DNA of 64,000 bases from Nocardioides sp. Soil805 (GCF_001429625.1 NZ_LMSU01000003.1:461919-525918), one strand, 5' to 3'. Counted from the first letter of the stretch, positions 21,637 to 29,503 are shown. Numbers and translations are program-made. Notes: generated by a model from the sequence alone, not told the origin.

Positions 21637-22173
21637 TCACCCCATGAGTTGCTGGTTCGCGATTGCCTCAATCCGGCGACGCCGCAGAACGTCTTGGCGG
21701 ACGAAGCCGGCGAAGTCCTTGTTCCGGTCGCGGATCTCGATTTCTCCGCCGGCGTCAGTCCCGAGCTCGCCGGGCCAGGTGGTCTGCCGAGTCGGGCGGT
21801 CGCGGTCGAGTCGAGTGCCGCAGATCGAGACCCAGTCCCGCAGCCTGCTGCGAGCTTCGGCGAACTCTCGCATCCAGTTGATGGGTGCCGACGGCGACGC
21901 CGAATCGTGATAGCAACTGAGCCAATGGCAGTGCAGTGCCGAGAGTTCCCAGACGAGTTCGTCGTGCCGATGCCAGTACGGCGGCACGATGTTGGGTGGG
22001 AGCCCGAACGTGCTCTTGAGCCACCTGACCCACTGGTCAAGGTCGCGCCACTCGATCTCGGCCTGCTCCGCGTCCAGCAGGTTCCAGTTGATCGGAACCG
22101 GCGGTCGTTCCAGGAGATCGCTCACGCTGGGGTAGCCGTCAGGGTCGTCGGCTTCTTCCGGATATGGAGTCAT
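21637..22173 (-). CDS. hypothetical protein, possibly DUF4913-like
   Basis: 178 aa. The central segment (LDQWVRWLKSTFGLPPNIVP, then WHRHDELVWELSALHCHW, then WMREFAEARSRLRDWV) has the tryptophan pattern of DUF4913-type proteins carried on actinobacterial conjugative elements: one helix, a PP(Y/H)W turn, a helix spanning the WELSALHxHW region, then a third. That resemblance is by eye. It ends in a basic Arg run (DVLRRRRIEAI). It lies 13 bp downstream of ssb, same strand. Confidence 0.7.
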   Translation of the reverse strand: MTPYPEEADDPDGYPSVSDLLERPPVPINWNLLDAEQAEIEWRDLDQWVRWLKSTFGLPPNIVPPYWHRHDELVWELSALHCHWLSCYHDSASPSAPINWMREFAEARSRLRDWVSICGTRLDRDRPTRQTTWPGELGTDAGGEIEIRDRNKDFAGFVRQDVLRRRRIEAIANQQLMG

Positions 22174-22186
22174 TGCCGCGAGTCGT

Positions 22187-22600
22187 TCAGAGGCCGACGG
22201 CGGGCGGCTGGGGGACAGCTGTCAGGGACCGGTCAGCAGCGTGCCGGCCGCGTTGGACGACGTAGTCGGTCTTGTTGACGTTGTGGCCGATCTTGCGGGC
22301 GACGAACTCATCCTTGATGACGCTGCCCTGGCGGCCGTCGATCTCGAACTCGTGAACGTAGCCACTGGCCACGAACGAGTCGCCCTTGCGGAAGCGGGCG
22401 TAGGTCTCGCGGGCAGTGCTCTCGAAGGTGACCATGTCGTGGAAGGTCGGGTCGAGCTTCGTGAAGCTGCCGTCGACCTCCTTGCGCCACTGCTCGATGC
22501 CGACGCGCATGCGGCAGTATTCGGCGCCGGCCCGGGTGAAGTGCAATTCGGGTGCGGAGGCGATGAAGCCCACGAGGCTCATTTGGGTGGGGATGGACAT
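22187..22600 (-). CDS. ssb: single-stranded DNA-binding protein, element-encoded
   Basis: 137-aa OB-fold protein: MSLVGFIASAPELHFTRAGAEYCRMRVGIEQW, then WRKEVDGSFTKLD, YARFRKGDSFVASGYV and IKDEFVARKIGHNVN. The pattern strand1-G-x-PE--T-G---F-V and the GD.V.v.G element match bacterial SSB. It lacks the long glycine-rich tail and the acidic DDIPF tip of chromosomal SSB. That suggests a plasmid/ICE-type SSB protecting transferred single strands. Confidence 0.87.
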   Translation of the reverse strand: MSIPTQMSLVGFIASAPELHFTRAGAEYCRMRVGIEQWRKEVDGSFTKLDPTFHDMVTFESTARETYARFRKGDSFVASGYVHEFEIDGRQGSVIKDEFVARKIGHNVNKTDYVVQRGRHAADRSLTAVPQPPAVGL

Positions 22601-22651
22601 CCTGGCTCCCGATTCCGGCTGCGCCCGTTGCGCCGCGCTCAGGAGATAGGT

Positions 22652-22689
22652 GCGCTGGCCGCGTCAGCAGGTTCCATCGCGGCCAGCGC
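22652..22689. terminator. 12-bp perfect stem-loop
   Basis: GCGCTGGCCGCG (22652-22663), a 14-nt loop, then CGCGGCCAGCGC (22678-22689). It sits 33 bp past the stop of the 106-aa gene and 52 bp before the ssb start, both minus strand. No U-run follows, so it is a candidate actinobacterial terminator or attenuator, or a protein-binding dyad. Confidence 0.5.
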
Positions 22690-22721
22690 GGCGGAATGTC
22701 GCACGTTCGGCCGCCTGGCTG

Positions 22722-23042
22722 TCACTCAAGTTCGCTGGTCGGTACTCCATCGACGGGACGTCTTGCGCCTCTCGGCGTCCCGCGGTCCCACCAGTCGACC
22801 GGCGGAGCTCCGTGCAGTTGGCCCGCGGTCACCTGGACATTGCCGATGTTGCAGAACTTCCAGAGTTCTTTCGCGGCACGTGAGTAATGGAACAAGACCT
22901 CGTCGACGTCGAACGCCTTGAGTTCGCCGCTTCGGAAACGGTCAATCGCCTCGGCTACGCGCGCGACGAGCTCGGCGAGCTCCGCCTCGTGGTAGGCCGC
23001 CACCGCCTCGCGAGCTTGCTGACGATCTGACTTCTGGGACAC
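22722..23042 (-). CDS. small conserved actinobacterial protein, mobile-element associated
   Basis: 106 aa: a charged helical N-terminus (REAVAAYHEAELAELVARVAEAI) followed by AFDVDEVLFHYSRAAKELWKFC and PPVDWWDRGTPR. The segment FDVDxVxFxYxRAAKELWKFC and the VDWWxR end are shared by a small protein family I associate with actinobacterial mobile elements; function unknown. No catalytic residues obvious. Confidence 0.75.
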   Translation of the reverse strand: MSQKSDRQQAREAVAAYHEAELAELVARVAEAIDRFRSGELKAFDVDEVLFHYSRAAKELWKFCNIGNVQVTAGQLHGAPPVDWWDRGTPRGARRPVDGVPTSELE

Positions 23043-23084
23043 GAACTGAGGCTAGTGCGCATCGCCGAACGAGAGAATGCGTGC

Positions 23085-23107
23085 GCTCGTCGCGGCAGAT
23101 GAGCGTT
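23085..23107. repeat. dispersed intergenic element, copy E (short form)
   Basis: GCGCTCGTCGCGGCAGATGAGCG matches the core CGCTC-TCG-GGCAGAT of the copies at 23951, 25391, 26064 and 27257. Its ends CGCTCGT/ATGAGCG can pair with one wobble. Lies between two small minus-strand genes. Confidence 0.4.
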
Positions 23108-23164
23108 TGCCGACGACACGCGTCGCGCGCAATGGAACGGGCCAGAAGCTTGGCGGCTCCACTC

Positions 23165-23830
23165 TTACCCGTTGCCAGAGTCGCCTGCAGCAAACTCGCG
23201 GATCCGAGCCGCTACCTCATCGTCGAGGGCCGGCTGGCCGGTGAGTAGCAACTCGATGGTCGGGGCCGAGAAGGACTGGGCGCCGCACCAGTCAGACTTG
23301 ACCACCTCGCCGTCCGCGGACCAGTGCGTGTTGGTCGGCTGGTCGTCGATCAAGACGACGATCCGGTCGGCCTCGACCGTGGTTCCGTCTGCCAGTTCGG
23401 TCGGCTCCCGTCCGTCACGGCGTATCTCCACCGACTCCGTGCCGTCTTGTGGGGCGCCCTCCGCGAACTGGGTGTACGCCGCACCGGGACCGCCGCTGGT
23501 CAGAAGGTGGGTCAGCACTAGGTGCTCGGCGTACGCGGGAAGAGCGCCGTCCAGTGCGGGTGCCGGTTCCTTGTCGATGTGCACGCTGCCGTCGGCGGCA
23601 CGGTTACCTTCGTGGCGGGTGATCTCGGCGGTGGGGCACTCGTAGGTGAACCGGGTCCACTGGTGGACGCCGCCGCTGTATTCAACGAGATGGTCGACGA
23701 AGTAGACAGGAGCGTCGTCGCCCATCTTGAAGACCGTACGGGTGCGCAGCATTCCGGACTCGACCTGCCGCAGGATCGCCCCGCAGGGACCGACGTCACC
23801 GTCGACGAAGATCTGGTACTCGAAAGTCAT
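23165..23830 (-). CDS. hypothetical protein
   Basis: 221 aa from ATG 23830 (MTFEYQIFVDGDVGPCG). Acidic, soluble, beta-rich composition: FVDHLVEYSGGVHQWTRFTYECPT, then a region where DGRE, GTTVEADRIVVLIDD and HWSADGEVVKSDW suggest alternating strands. No family, signal peptide or membrane helix recognised. The stretch from 23831 to 24103 has no gene and contains repeat copy A. Confidence 0.65.
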   Translation of the reverse strand: MTFEYQIFVDGDVGPCGAILRQVESGMLRTRTVFKMGDDAPVYFVDHLVEYSGGVHQWTRFTYECPTAEITRHEGNRAADGSVHIDKEPAPALDGALPAYAEHLVLTHLLTSGGPGAAYTQFAEGAPQDGTESVEIRRDGREPTELADGTTVEADRIVVLIDDQPTNTHWSADGEVVKSDWCGAQSFSAPTIELLLTGQPALDDEVAARIREFAAGDSGNG

Positions 23831-23950
23831 GGATGCATGTCTCCCATGCGCTGGTCTTGGAAAAAGAGGGTGTATCAACCGCCCACACCCCAGCGGGATC
23901 CGTCCCGCCGGTCTGGGTCCTAACACATCTCGAAAGCACCCTGGCGCAAC

Positions 23951-24022
23951 CGCTCATCGGCATGAGCGGAAACTCGGGTCGCGGCAGATCCGGATGTTCC
24001 GAAAGGCAATCGGCTGGCGGAG
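23951..24022. repeat. dispersed intergenic element, copy A
   Basis: Begins with a perfect hairpin CGCTCAT-CGGC-ATGAGCG (23951-23968) and continues with GCGGCAGATCCGGATGTTCC and GGCTGGCGGA. Shares GGCAGATCCGGATGTT with copies B-D at the same spacing to a following GGCGG. Confidence 0.6.
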
Positions 24023-24103
24023 TAGATCCGTTGCATGCGACGCGTTGGGCGGTCGCCGCCCAACGCGTCCGCGCCGGGATGCCCAGTAGACGTGGAGCCC
24101 TGG

Positions 24104-25144
24104 TCAGGCCGGCTGGTCCAGACGGACCGGCATCAGGATGGAGAGTGCGCCGTCATGTTCGGGGTTGCGGATCGCCAGTGGCGCGATCGGGTCGTCCAGC
24201 CCGAGGGTCAGTTGTTCACCTGCCTCGAGCGCCTGTAGCAGGAACTCGCGGTTCACCCCGATCACCAGTGCATCAGGATCTTCGGATGCGCCGACGTCTG
24301 CTCCGCGGGCGGTGACACTCAGCCGACTGACCTGATAGGCGACGCCGTCGTCGTCCCGGGTCAAGGTTTCGGTCGTGCCGGCGTCGAGTGCCGCCCGCAA
24401 CGCCACCGCGTCTACGGGGACTTCGCGCCGACCCAGGCCGAGCCAGCTGCGGTAGGGCGGGAAGTCCACGTCCGGCACCCGTGCCCGGACGGTGACGCTC
24501 TCGCCGGACACGGTGATCGTGCCGTCGGCCACGATGACGTCGAGTGTGCCGGTCTGATCAGCGGCGAGCAGTTCATCGACTGCCGCCGTGGGCAGCAGAC
24601 AATGGAGCTCGTACGGCTCCGTCGTAGGCACGGTGCTGGTGACCAGTCGGTAACGGTCGGTCGCAACCACACGTAACCGGTCGGGCTCGCTGTCGAGGAA
24701 GACTCCGTTCAGCGCCGGCTGGCTCGGGTCGCTACTCATCGCGTATCGAACCTCGCTGAGGGCTCGTTTCAGTTCAGCGGCGGGCAGGGTGCAGCGGGTC
24801 ATGGTGATCTCCGGGTTGTCGAGTAGTTGATGAACGATGGAGATCTCTCTGCGGGCATCAGCCAGACCTGCTTCCAGCCGGCTGAGGTGGGTGGCCAGGA
24901 TCGATGTGGCGTGACCCGGTTCGGCCAGGACCCTCCGGATGTCGTCCAGCGCTAGCCCGACCCGGCGCAGATGCGCGACCAGCCGTGCCTGAACCACCTG
25001 GCTCGGTTGGTAGAACCGGTATCCGGAAGCCGGATCGACCCTGGCCGGCTGCAACACCTCAGCACCGTCGTAGAAACGAAGCGCGCTGACAGGCAGCCCG
25101 CTCAGTGACGCCAGCCGGCCGATGCCCAGCATTTCGTTCTCCAT
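24104..25144 (-). CDS. MerR-type regulator fused to DNA polymerase III beta-clamp domains
   Basis: 346 aa. ATG 25144 chosen because GGGAGG lies 8 nt upstream; a TTG at 25165 is less likely. Residues 1-75 are a MerR winged helix (LGIGRLASLSGLPVSALRFY, then YRFYQPSQV). A linking helix to about 110 follows (HLSRLEAGLADARREISIVHQLLD). The rest resembles clamp domains 2 and 3. ALNGVFLDSEPDRLRVVATD and RYRLV match DnaN domain 2. FLLQALEAGEQLTLGL and the terminal LSILMPVRL match domain 3, including the MPVRL of true clamps. Domain 1 of a normal beta subunit is missing. Possibly a DNA-tethered clamp mimic or a regulator sensing a clamp ligand; this architecture occurs in actinobacteria but I know no function for it. 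Confidence 0.85.
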   Translation of the reverse strand: MENEMLGIGRLASLSGLPVSALRFYDGAEVLQPARVDPASGYRFYQPSQVVQARLVAHLRRVGLALDDIRRVLAEPGHATSILATHLSRLEAGLADARREISIVHQLLDNPEITMTRCTLPAAELKRALSEVRYAMSSDPSQPALNGVFLDSEPDRLRVVATDRYRLVTSTVPTTEPYELHCLLPTAAVDELLAADQTGTLDVIVADGTITVSGESVTVRARVPDVDFPPYRSWLGLGRREVPVDAVALRAALDAGTTETLTRDDDGVAYQVSRLSVTARGADVGASEDPDALVIGVNREFLLQALEAGEQLTLGLDDPIAPLAIRNPEHDGALSILMPVRLDQPA

Positions 25145-25160
25145 GAGGTGAACCTCCCGT

Positions 25161-25182
25161 CTCAACCTGCTCGAGGGTCAAG
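25161..25182 (-). promoter_or_regulatory. putative MerR-type promoter/operator for the MerR-clamp gene
   Basis: Reading the minus strand, CTTGACCC-TCGAGC-AGGTTGAG is an imperfect dyad containing a TTGACC -35-like hexamer immediately upstream of the Shine-Dalgarno of the MerR-clamp gene. MerR proteins commonly bind such dyads at their own promoters. No good -10 is visible at the right spacing, so the assignment is weak. Confidence 0.3.
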
Positions 25183-25390
25183 CCCGAACATTCTGTCCCC
25201 CAAAGATCGCTGAGCTGCCGACCCAACGCACTCCTCGCCCTGGGATTCTGCAGGTTCCGGGTCACCGAAAGCGGAACCTCCTGCGGGGACACCGCTGGTC
25301 ATCCACCCGCTCGACCCGATCTCGTCCCGCAAGACCCCACCGGCGAAGCCTCCGGTGGAGGGGCGTCAACCGACCAGCGCGATGGCGCAC

Positions 25391-25450
25391 TCCTCTCGGC
25401 AGATCCCGATGTGCGGGCGCGCGCCGACAGGCGGCGGAACGACGCACTCA
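25391..25450. repeat. dispersed intergenic element, copy B
   Basis: CTCGGCAGATCCCGATGTGC followed by GCGCCGACAGGCGGCGGA and ACGCACTCATCGCGGCATGT. It lies in the 25183-25586 gap, which otherwise shows no gene; the end of that gap has an open plus frame without start signals. Confidence 0.6.
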
Positions 25451-25586
25451 TCGCGGCATGTGACTGCGCGCGAGGACGTCGCCCTGCACGGTACCTACGG
25501 CACCTACGCCAGCGGCGCCCAAGCTGTCTACGACCGCGAGACCGGCGAGGCGGCGTCGGGGACTCGCCGCACGTTCGCCCTGGAGG

Positions 25587-25910
25587 TCAACTTCCCGGCG
25601 GCGTGTAGTCGATCGTCATGTTCGCTGCCTCGTCAATCTGGGCGGGTGTCAACAGAATGACGGTCTCGTACTTGCTGAGCGCACCGGTCTGGCAGACGGT
25701 GCCGGCGATGGCTGCCATCGCCTCATGACTCGGCGCATCGATGATGGCGAACAGGTCATCAGAACCGAACGAAAAGTAGACACTTTCTACGGAGCCGCCT
25801 ACGCCAGAGGCCAACTTCTCGATGGCCTCCGCGCGAGCGGAGCCACCCTTCGCCATGACGCCTTTGATGCCTTCGGGCGAGTACGAAGCTTTGATCATGT
25901 ACTTGGCCAT
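25587..25910 (-). CDS. GYD domain-containing protein
   Basis: 107 aa from ATG 25910 (MAKYMIKASYSPEGIKGVMA). The opening YxIxxSYSPEGIKGV, the central VYFSFGSDDLFAIIDAP and the end KYETVILLTPAQIDEA are diagnostic for the GYD family of ferredoxin-like dimers; here GYD is replaced by GSDD in FSFGSDDLFAI. Function is poorly defined. It stands alone between two copies of the dispersed repeat. Confidence 0.85.
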   Translation of the reverse strand: MAKYMIKASYSPEGIKGVMAKGGSARAEAIEKLASGVGGSVESVYFSFGSDDLFAIIDAPSHEAMAAIAGTVCQTGALSKYETVILLTPAQIDEAANMTIDYTPPGS

Positions 25911-26063
25911 GTTGTGCTCTCTCTGGGGATGGCGGGCGACGACGAAACACCCGAGCGGGCGTCTCCTCCGAGCCATCAAGAGCCGAGTCCTCGACGACGG
26001 TCACACGGACCGGGAGCCAATCTGACCGTACGCTCCCGACCGTGAATGCGAAAGGCGCTTGGT

Positions 26064-26124
26064 GCGCTCATCGGCACATTCGGATGTTTCTCAGGGCGCC
26101 GATAGGCGGCGGATTAACGCACCT
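26064..26124. repeat. dispersed intergenic element, copy C
   Basis: GCGCTCATCGGCACATTCGG, ATGTTTCTCAGGGCGCCGAT and AGGCGGCGGATTAACGCAC. It is the most complete copy; a further CGCGGCACGTGCGGATATGA follows at 26141. It lies in the gap 25911-26590. Confidence 0.6.
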
Positions 26125-26175
26125 GCTCGGGCGACCTACTCGCGGCACGTGCGGATATGAGGCGCCCGGGATCTG

Positions 26176-26340
26176 TCAGGACCGCGCGTCCCACTCTTCG
26201 TCGAGCAGCGCGTACCCCACTCCGTCCAACCACCCAGGTTCTAGCTGCCACAACGCCTTGCGCCCGATGCGCGCCCGGCGCGTCCCCGCGTGCTCGAGCC
26301 AACCAACGGAGGCCACGTTTTCGGCATTTCGAGTCCCCTG
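26176..26340 (-). pseudogene. possible remnant of an unidentified gene (C-terminal end)
   Basis: A minus-strand frame open for 54 codons ends ...RKALWQLEPGWLDGVGYALL then DEEWDARS and a TGA at 26178. Its composition (Trp, Glu, Asp-rich, low Ser/Arg) is unlike the antisense shadows around it and resembles a real protein terminus. There is no start codon with a ribosome site and the frame is blocked upstream at 26341. Family unknown. Confidence 0.25.
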
Positions 26341-26506
26341 TCACCGGGCGCAATCCGAGGCCGTCGAAGGGCGCTCGCAGGAGCGAGCGCACAGGCAGTG
26401 GCGGTCCCGAGGCCTGTCCCGCCACAGCCGGCGGATCGACGATGTAGCCGATGCGGCCCTCGTCGTGACCCCACCCCGGTCCCGCACTTCCCCGATATAT
26501 GGCGTG

Positions 26507-26532
26507 TACAACGCGTCGTCCGAGGCGTTGTA
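26507..26532. promoter_or_regulatory. perfect palindrome TACAACGC-N10-GCGTTGTA
   Basis: 8-bp arms with a 10-bp centre, 58 bp upstream of the secreted-protein ATG. The AT-rich GATATATGGCG just left of it (26494-26504) could supply a -10 element. Spacing of arm centres (18 bp) suits a dimeric helix-turn-helix repressor. Confidence 0.45.
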
Positions 26533-26590
26533 TGGAGGCAGCACCACCGCTCGTGCCAACAGTGTCGTGCCCTTGTCGACGGGAAGAGAC

Positions 26591-27112
26591 ATGTTTGGAC
26601 GAACCCTGAAGACCCTCACCGCGGCAACCGCAACCGTCGCCCTGCTGAGCACCGGGGCCGCCGCTGCTTCAGGACATGAAGCCACCGGCCCGGAGTCGTT
26701 CAACGGGTTCCTCGTGAAGACGAACGGCAGCATCGACATCACCCGCATCGCCTTTCACGGAGCATTCGATGGCGTCGGCCGCATCATCGAGACGGGAGCC
26801 AGACCCGGCGACCCCGACAACGTCAACCGAGACAACCTGGTCTTCGCCGACGGAACCATGCACCTGCTCAGCACCAACAACGACGTGAAGTTTCACCTCA
26901 ACCCCACAACGTGCCGGCTGAGCGCCTGGGTCCAACAAACCAACCAGATCACTGGCGGCACAGGAATCTTCCGGAACTCCTCAGGAACGTTCAAAGGCAC
27001 GGTGCGTGCGTTCGGAGTCTTCCCCCGCAAGGCAAACGGCAGATGCAAACAAACCGGTGAACTCCTGCACGAAGTCGACCTGGTGGACGGCCACGGACAC
27101 TTCACGTTCTGA
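26591..27112 (+). CDS. secreted protein, possible allene-oxide-cyclase-barrel-like fold
   Basis: 173 aa. Signal peptide residues 1-27 (MFGRTLKTLTAATATVALLS, then TGAAAASG). The mature part has NLVFADGTMHLLSTNN, two cysteines (TTCRLSA and GRCKQTG) likely to form a disulfide, and GGTGIFRNSSGTFKGTVRAF. That last pattern (GTGxFxxxSGTFxGT) is seen in AOC-barrel/dirigent-like secreted proteins. Exact function unknown. It is the only plus-strand gene in the minus-strand 20-35 kb block and has its own palindromic upstream region, so it is probably an independent unit. Confidence 0.75.
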   Translation: MFGRTLKTLTAATATVALLSTGAAAASGHEATGPESFNGFLVKTNGSIDITRIAFHGAFDGVGRIIETGARPGDPDNVNRDNLVFADGTMHLLSTNNDVKFHLNPTTCRLSAWVQQTNQITGGTGIFRNSSGTFKGTVRAFGVFPRKANGRCKQTGELLHEVDLVDGHGHFTF

Positions 27113-27256
27113 ACAGGCCGCGTGCCCCCGGCATCCTCTGCGCCCGGCTGGGCGTCCGGCGCGATGACCGCGCAGACGTCGCGCAGGCACACTCAGTGGC
27201 CTCAGTAATGGTCGGCGCGAGTGCGCGTTGACCGCGCCACAACTGTCGGCGACGAC

Positions 27257-27310
27257 TCCGCATCTCGACAGATCCGGAAACCGCTTGGCGCCGATTGGCG
27301 GCGGTTGGTG
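27257..27310. repeat. dispersed intergenic element, copy D
   Basis: CCGCATCTCGACAGATCCGG, then GCGCCGATTGGCGGCGGTTG. Diverged from copy C in the middle, where ATGTTTCTCA is replaced. Lies in the gap 27113-27323 beyond the T4CP stop codon. Confidence 0.55.
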
Positions 27311-27323
27311 CCGGACAGCTGGC

Positions 27324-29042
27324 TCACTGCCGGCTTGTCCACCTGCGGAGTCCCGTCACGATGGGCGGGGCGCTCCGGAGCAGGATCAGGGCAATACCGA
27401 AGGGGAGCGTGCGGATGCGCTCGGGCGGCATGACCGCCGCGCGCCGGTTCGACCGTTGGAGAGAGCGGCCGCCGTAGTCGCTGATCGTCACGGTGTCTGA
27501 ACGTTCGTCCCGCTCTCCGATCAGCACAGAGAGCTCCTGGAGGTCCTTGGACGCCGATGCTCCGCCAAGGATGACCTTGACGATCGAGGCGTCCCAGATC
27601 GTGCTGGCGGCGTGGTCACCCCACTTGCTCCGCGCCTGCGAGAGCGACTGGAGGACTGGCATCGTCGTGATGCCGGTGCCACCGCCCTCAGCCATAAGAA
27701 CCGGCAGGGAGGGGAGCGGCGCGAGGTTTCCGATCTCGTCGAGCGCTAGCAGGAGCGGGGGATCGAGCCGAGCGCCGGTGGAGCCCGCCGCGAGGTGCCG
27801 AGCGACTTCGGTGAGGTCCTCCATGAAGGCCGCCACGAGGGGCCACGAAGCGCCAGCACCTGCGCCGGTGGCGAGCAAGTACAGCGTGCCGTTCTCCACA
27901 AGGAAGTCGTGAGGATCGAAGGCGTCGCCCGGATCGGGACTGACGGCCTCGAGGACGGCCGGATCCGCCAGGCACGCGAGAGCTTGGCTTACCGCCATCC
28001 AGATCGAGTCTCGGGTGCGCGGGTCGGCATTGATCATCCCGTCGAGAGCGTCCGCCCAACCTGGCGCGGCTTGGGGTCGGCTGGCAAGGATGCCGACCGC
28101 GTCGGCCGCAGCAGAGGGCGACAGGGACCACTCGAAGAGTGTCCGGGTGGGTAGACGTTCGATCGCGGCCGCGTGGAGCAGCGACTGGAGTGCTGACCGG
28201 GCCTTGCCCTCCCAGAAGCCACCTGACTCCACCCCGCCGGACGAGAGCCCGGTCGTCGATGCCAAGCCGGCTGCTCGGATCATCGCGGTGAGAGGTTGCT
28301 CGCAGCCTCGGATTGGGGACCAGCGAACGCCGCTCCCATCGACGTGCGGGAGTACTGCGGTCAGGTGCTGCGGGTCGAAAACCGCCACAGGTCCGCGTTC
28401 CTTACGGGCCGCAATGGTGGCCACGACGTTGTCCGGCCGGGTGGATGTCGTGACGACGGCACCAGGGGCGTCGAGGATCGCGTTGATAAGGAGGTGCAAG
28501 CCCTTGCCGGACCGAGGCGGTCCGATGACCAGAATCGAGTCCTCGACCGAGGCCCAGATCTCCCGACCGCAGCTGCGCCCGAGCAGGTAGCCGACGTCCT
28601 CCGCCTGCGGGCGGCTGATCGAGGGCCGGAGGGACTCGCCTCGGCGTACGAGCGCTCGCTTCGACGCAGCAAGGTCGATGTCTCGTCGGGTGGCGATGCC
28701 CTCGATCTTGTGAGGGTCATGCTTGGTGCGGTGGCGTAGTCGGGCGACGACGGTCCAGGTGACCCACGCAGCGCTGCCGATCAGCGTGAGCATGGCTGCG
28801 ACGACGAGCCAGTACGGCGAGGCCGACAGACCAGGTGTGCCGAGCGCCGTACCCGGGTCCCCGGGGTCAGTGAGGACCCGAAGCCCGCCTGCGACACCTC
28901 CGCGGGGACCCGGCTGGCCGGCCAGGAAGGCGGCGACCTCTCCAGCGCCCCCGAGGGCGAGCCCAAAGCCGAAGAGGGCGATCAGGACCATCAGTGCGAG
29001 GTTGACGAGCTCGTCGTTCGCGCTGCGCGGACTCGGGTTCAT
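27324..29042 (-). CDS. type IV coupling protein (VirD4/TraG/TraD family ATPase)
   Basis: 572 aa. Two N-terminal transmembrane helices (LALMVLIALFGFGLALGGAG; WLVVAAMLTLIGSAAWVTW) are followed by a soluble ATPase: Walker A VIGPPRSGKG near residues 173-182, Walker B LLLALDEIGNLA with Asp435, then the TraG/VirD4 C-terminal signature GGGTGITTMPVLQSLSQARS and the SKDLQELSVLIGERD segment. It delivers the relaxosome to the T4SS channel in conjugation. ATG 29042 overlaps the preceding gene by 4 nt. No relaxase is seen in the window. Confidence 0.93.
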   Translation of the reverse strand: MNPSPRSANDELVNLALMVLIALFGFGLALGGAGEVAAFLAGQPGPRGGVAGGLRVLTDPGDPGTALGTPGLSASPYWLVVAAMLTLIGSAAWVTWTVVARLRHRTKHDPHKIEGIATRRDIDLAASKRALVRRGESLRPSISRPQAEDVGYLLGRSCGREIWASVEDSILVIGPPRSGKGLHLLINAILDAPGAVVTTSTRPDNVVATIAARKERGPVAVFDPQHLTAVLPHVDGSGVRWSPIRGCEQPLTAMIRAAGLASTTGLSSGGVESGGFWEGKARSALQSLLHAAAIERLPTRTLFEWSLSPSAAADAVGILASRPQAAPGWADALDGMINADPRTRDSIWMAVSQALACLADPAVLEAVSPDPGDAFDPHDFLVENGTLYLLATGAGAGASWPLVAAFMEDLTEVARHLAAGSTGARLDPPLLLALDEIGNLAPLPSLPVLMAEGGGTGITTMPVLQSLSQARSKWGDHAASTIWDASIVKVILGGASASKDLQELSVLIGERDERSDTVTISDYGGRSLQRSNRRAAVMPPERIRTLPFGIALILLRSAPPIVTGLRRWTSRQ

Positions 29043-29503
29043 GCCTGCGCCTCGACTGGCGCGACTGTCTGCGAGGTCAGGCCGAGGAGAATGAGCCCGT
29101 GGCGTTTTGCGGTCAACAGCGCCGGTGGGAGGTTGATGGCGACATCGCCATTGGCATCGGCTTCCTGGCGTGCCACGACGTAGGCGAGAGCGACCTGTTC
29201 GCCGGGCTGGAAGCCGGCGCCGGCAAGTGTCGGTGTTGCTGTCTCTGACTCGGGCTCCATGGCATCCGGAGCCGCAGCTCCCGCGGGAGTCTCGATGTCC
29301 GAGTACGTCGTGCCGTCAGCCTCGTGGACTTCGACGCGCACCGCAGTGCCGAGGCTCGCAGTGATCTCGTCGAGGACCGAGCGAAGGTCGTCGCGAGACA
29401 ACCTTCGATCTTCGGCGTGCGGCTGGCCGTCGATGCTGATCTCGAGCCGGCCATCGGAGTCGACGTCGAAGCGGACGGTGGCGAGGACGACTGGGACCTT
29501 CAT
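29039..29503 (-). CDS. hypothetical protein of conjugation module
   Basis: 154 aa from ATG 29503 (MKVPVVLATVRFDVDSDGRL). Beta-rich N-terminal half (EISIDGQPHAEDRRLSRDDL), an acidic linker (MEPESETATPTLAGAG) and a C-terminal segment with FQPGEQVALAYVVARQEADA and ALLTAKRHGLILLG. Overlaps by 4 nt with genes on both sides, so it is an integral member of the T4CP-ArdC-VirB4 operon. Function unknown. Confidence 0.8.
   Translation of the reverse strand: MKVPVVLATVRFDVDSDGRLEISIDGQPHAEDRRLSRDDLRSVLDEITASLGTAVRVEVHEADGTTYSDIETPAGAAAPDAMEPESETATPTLAGAGFQPGEQVALAYVVARQEADANGDVAINLPPALLTAKRHGLILLGLTSQTVAPVEAQA

Noticed and set aside
23085..27310. CRISPR array made of the dispersed repeat
   Set aside because: Copies are hundreds of bases apart, diverged, separated by genes, and no cas gene is present.
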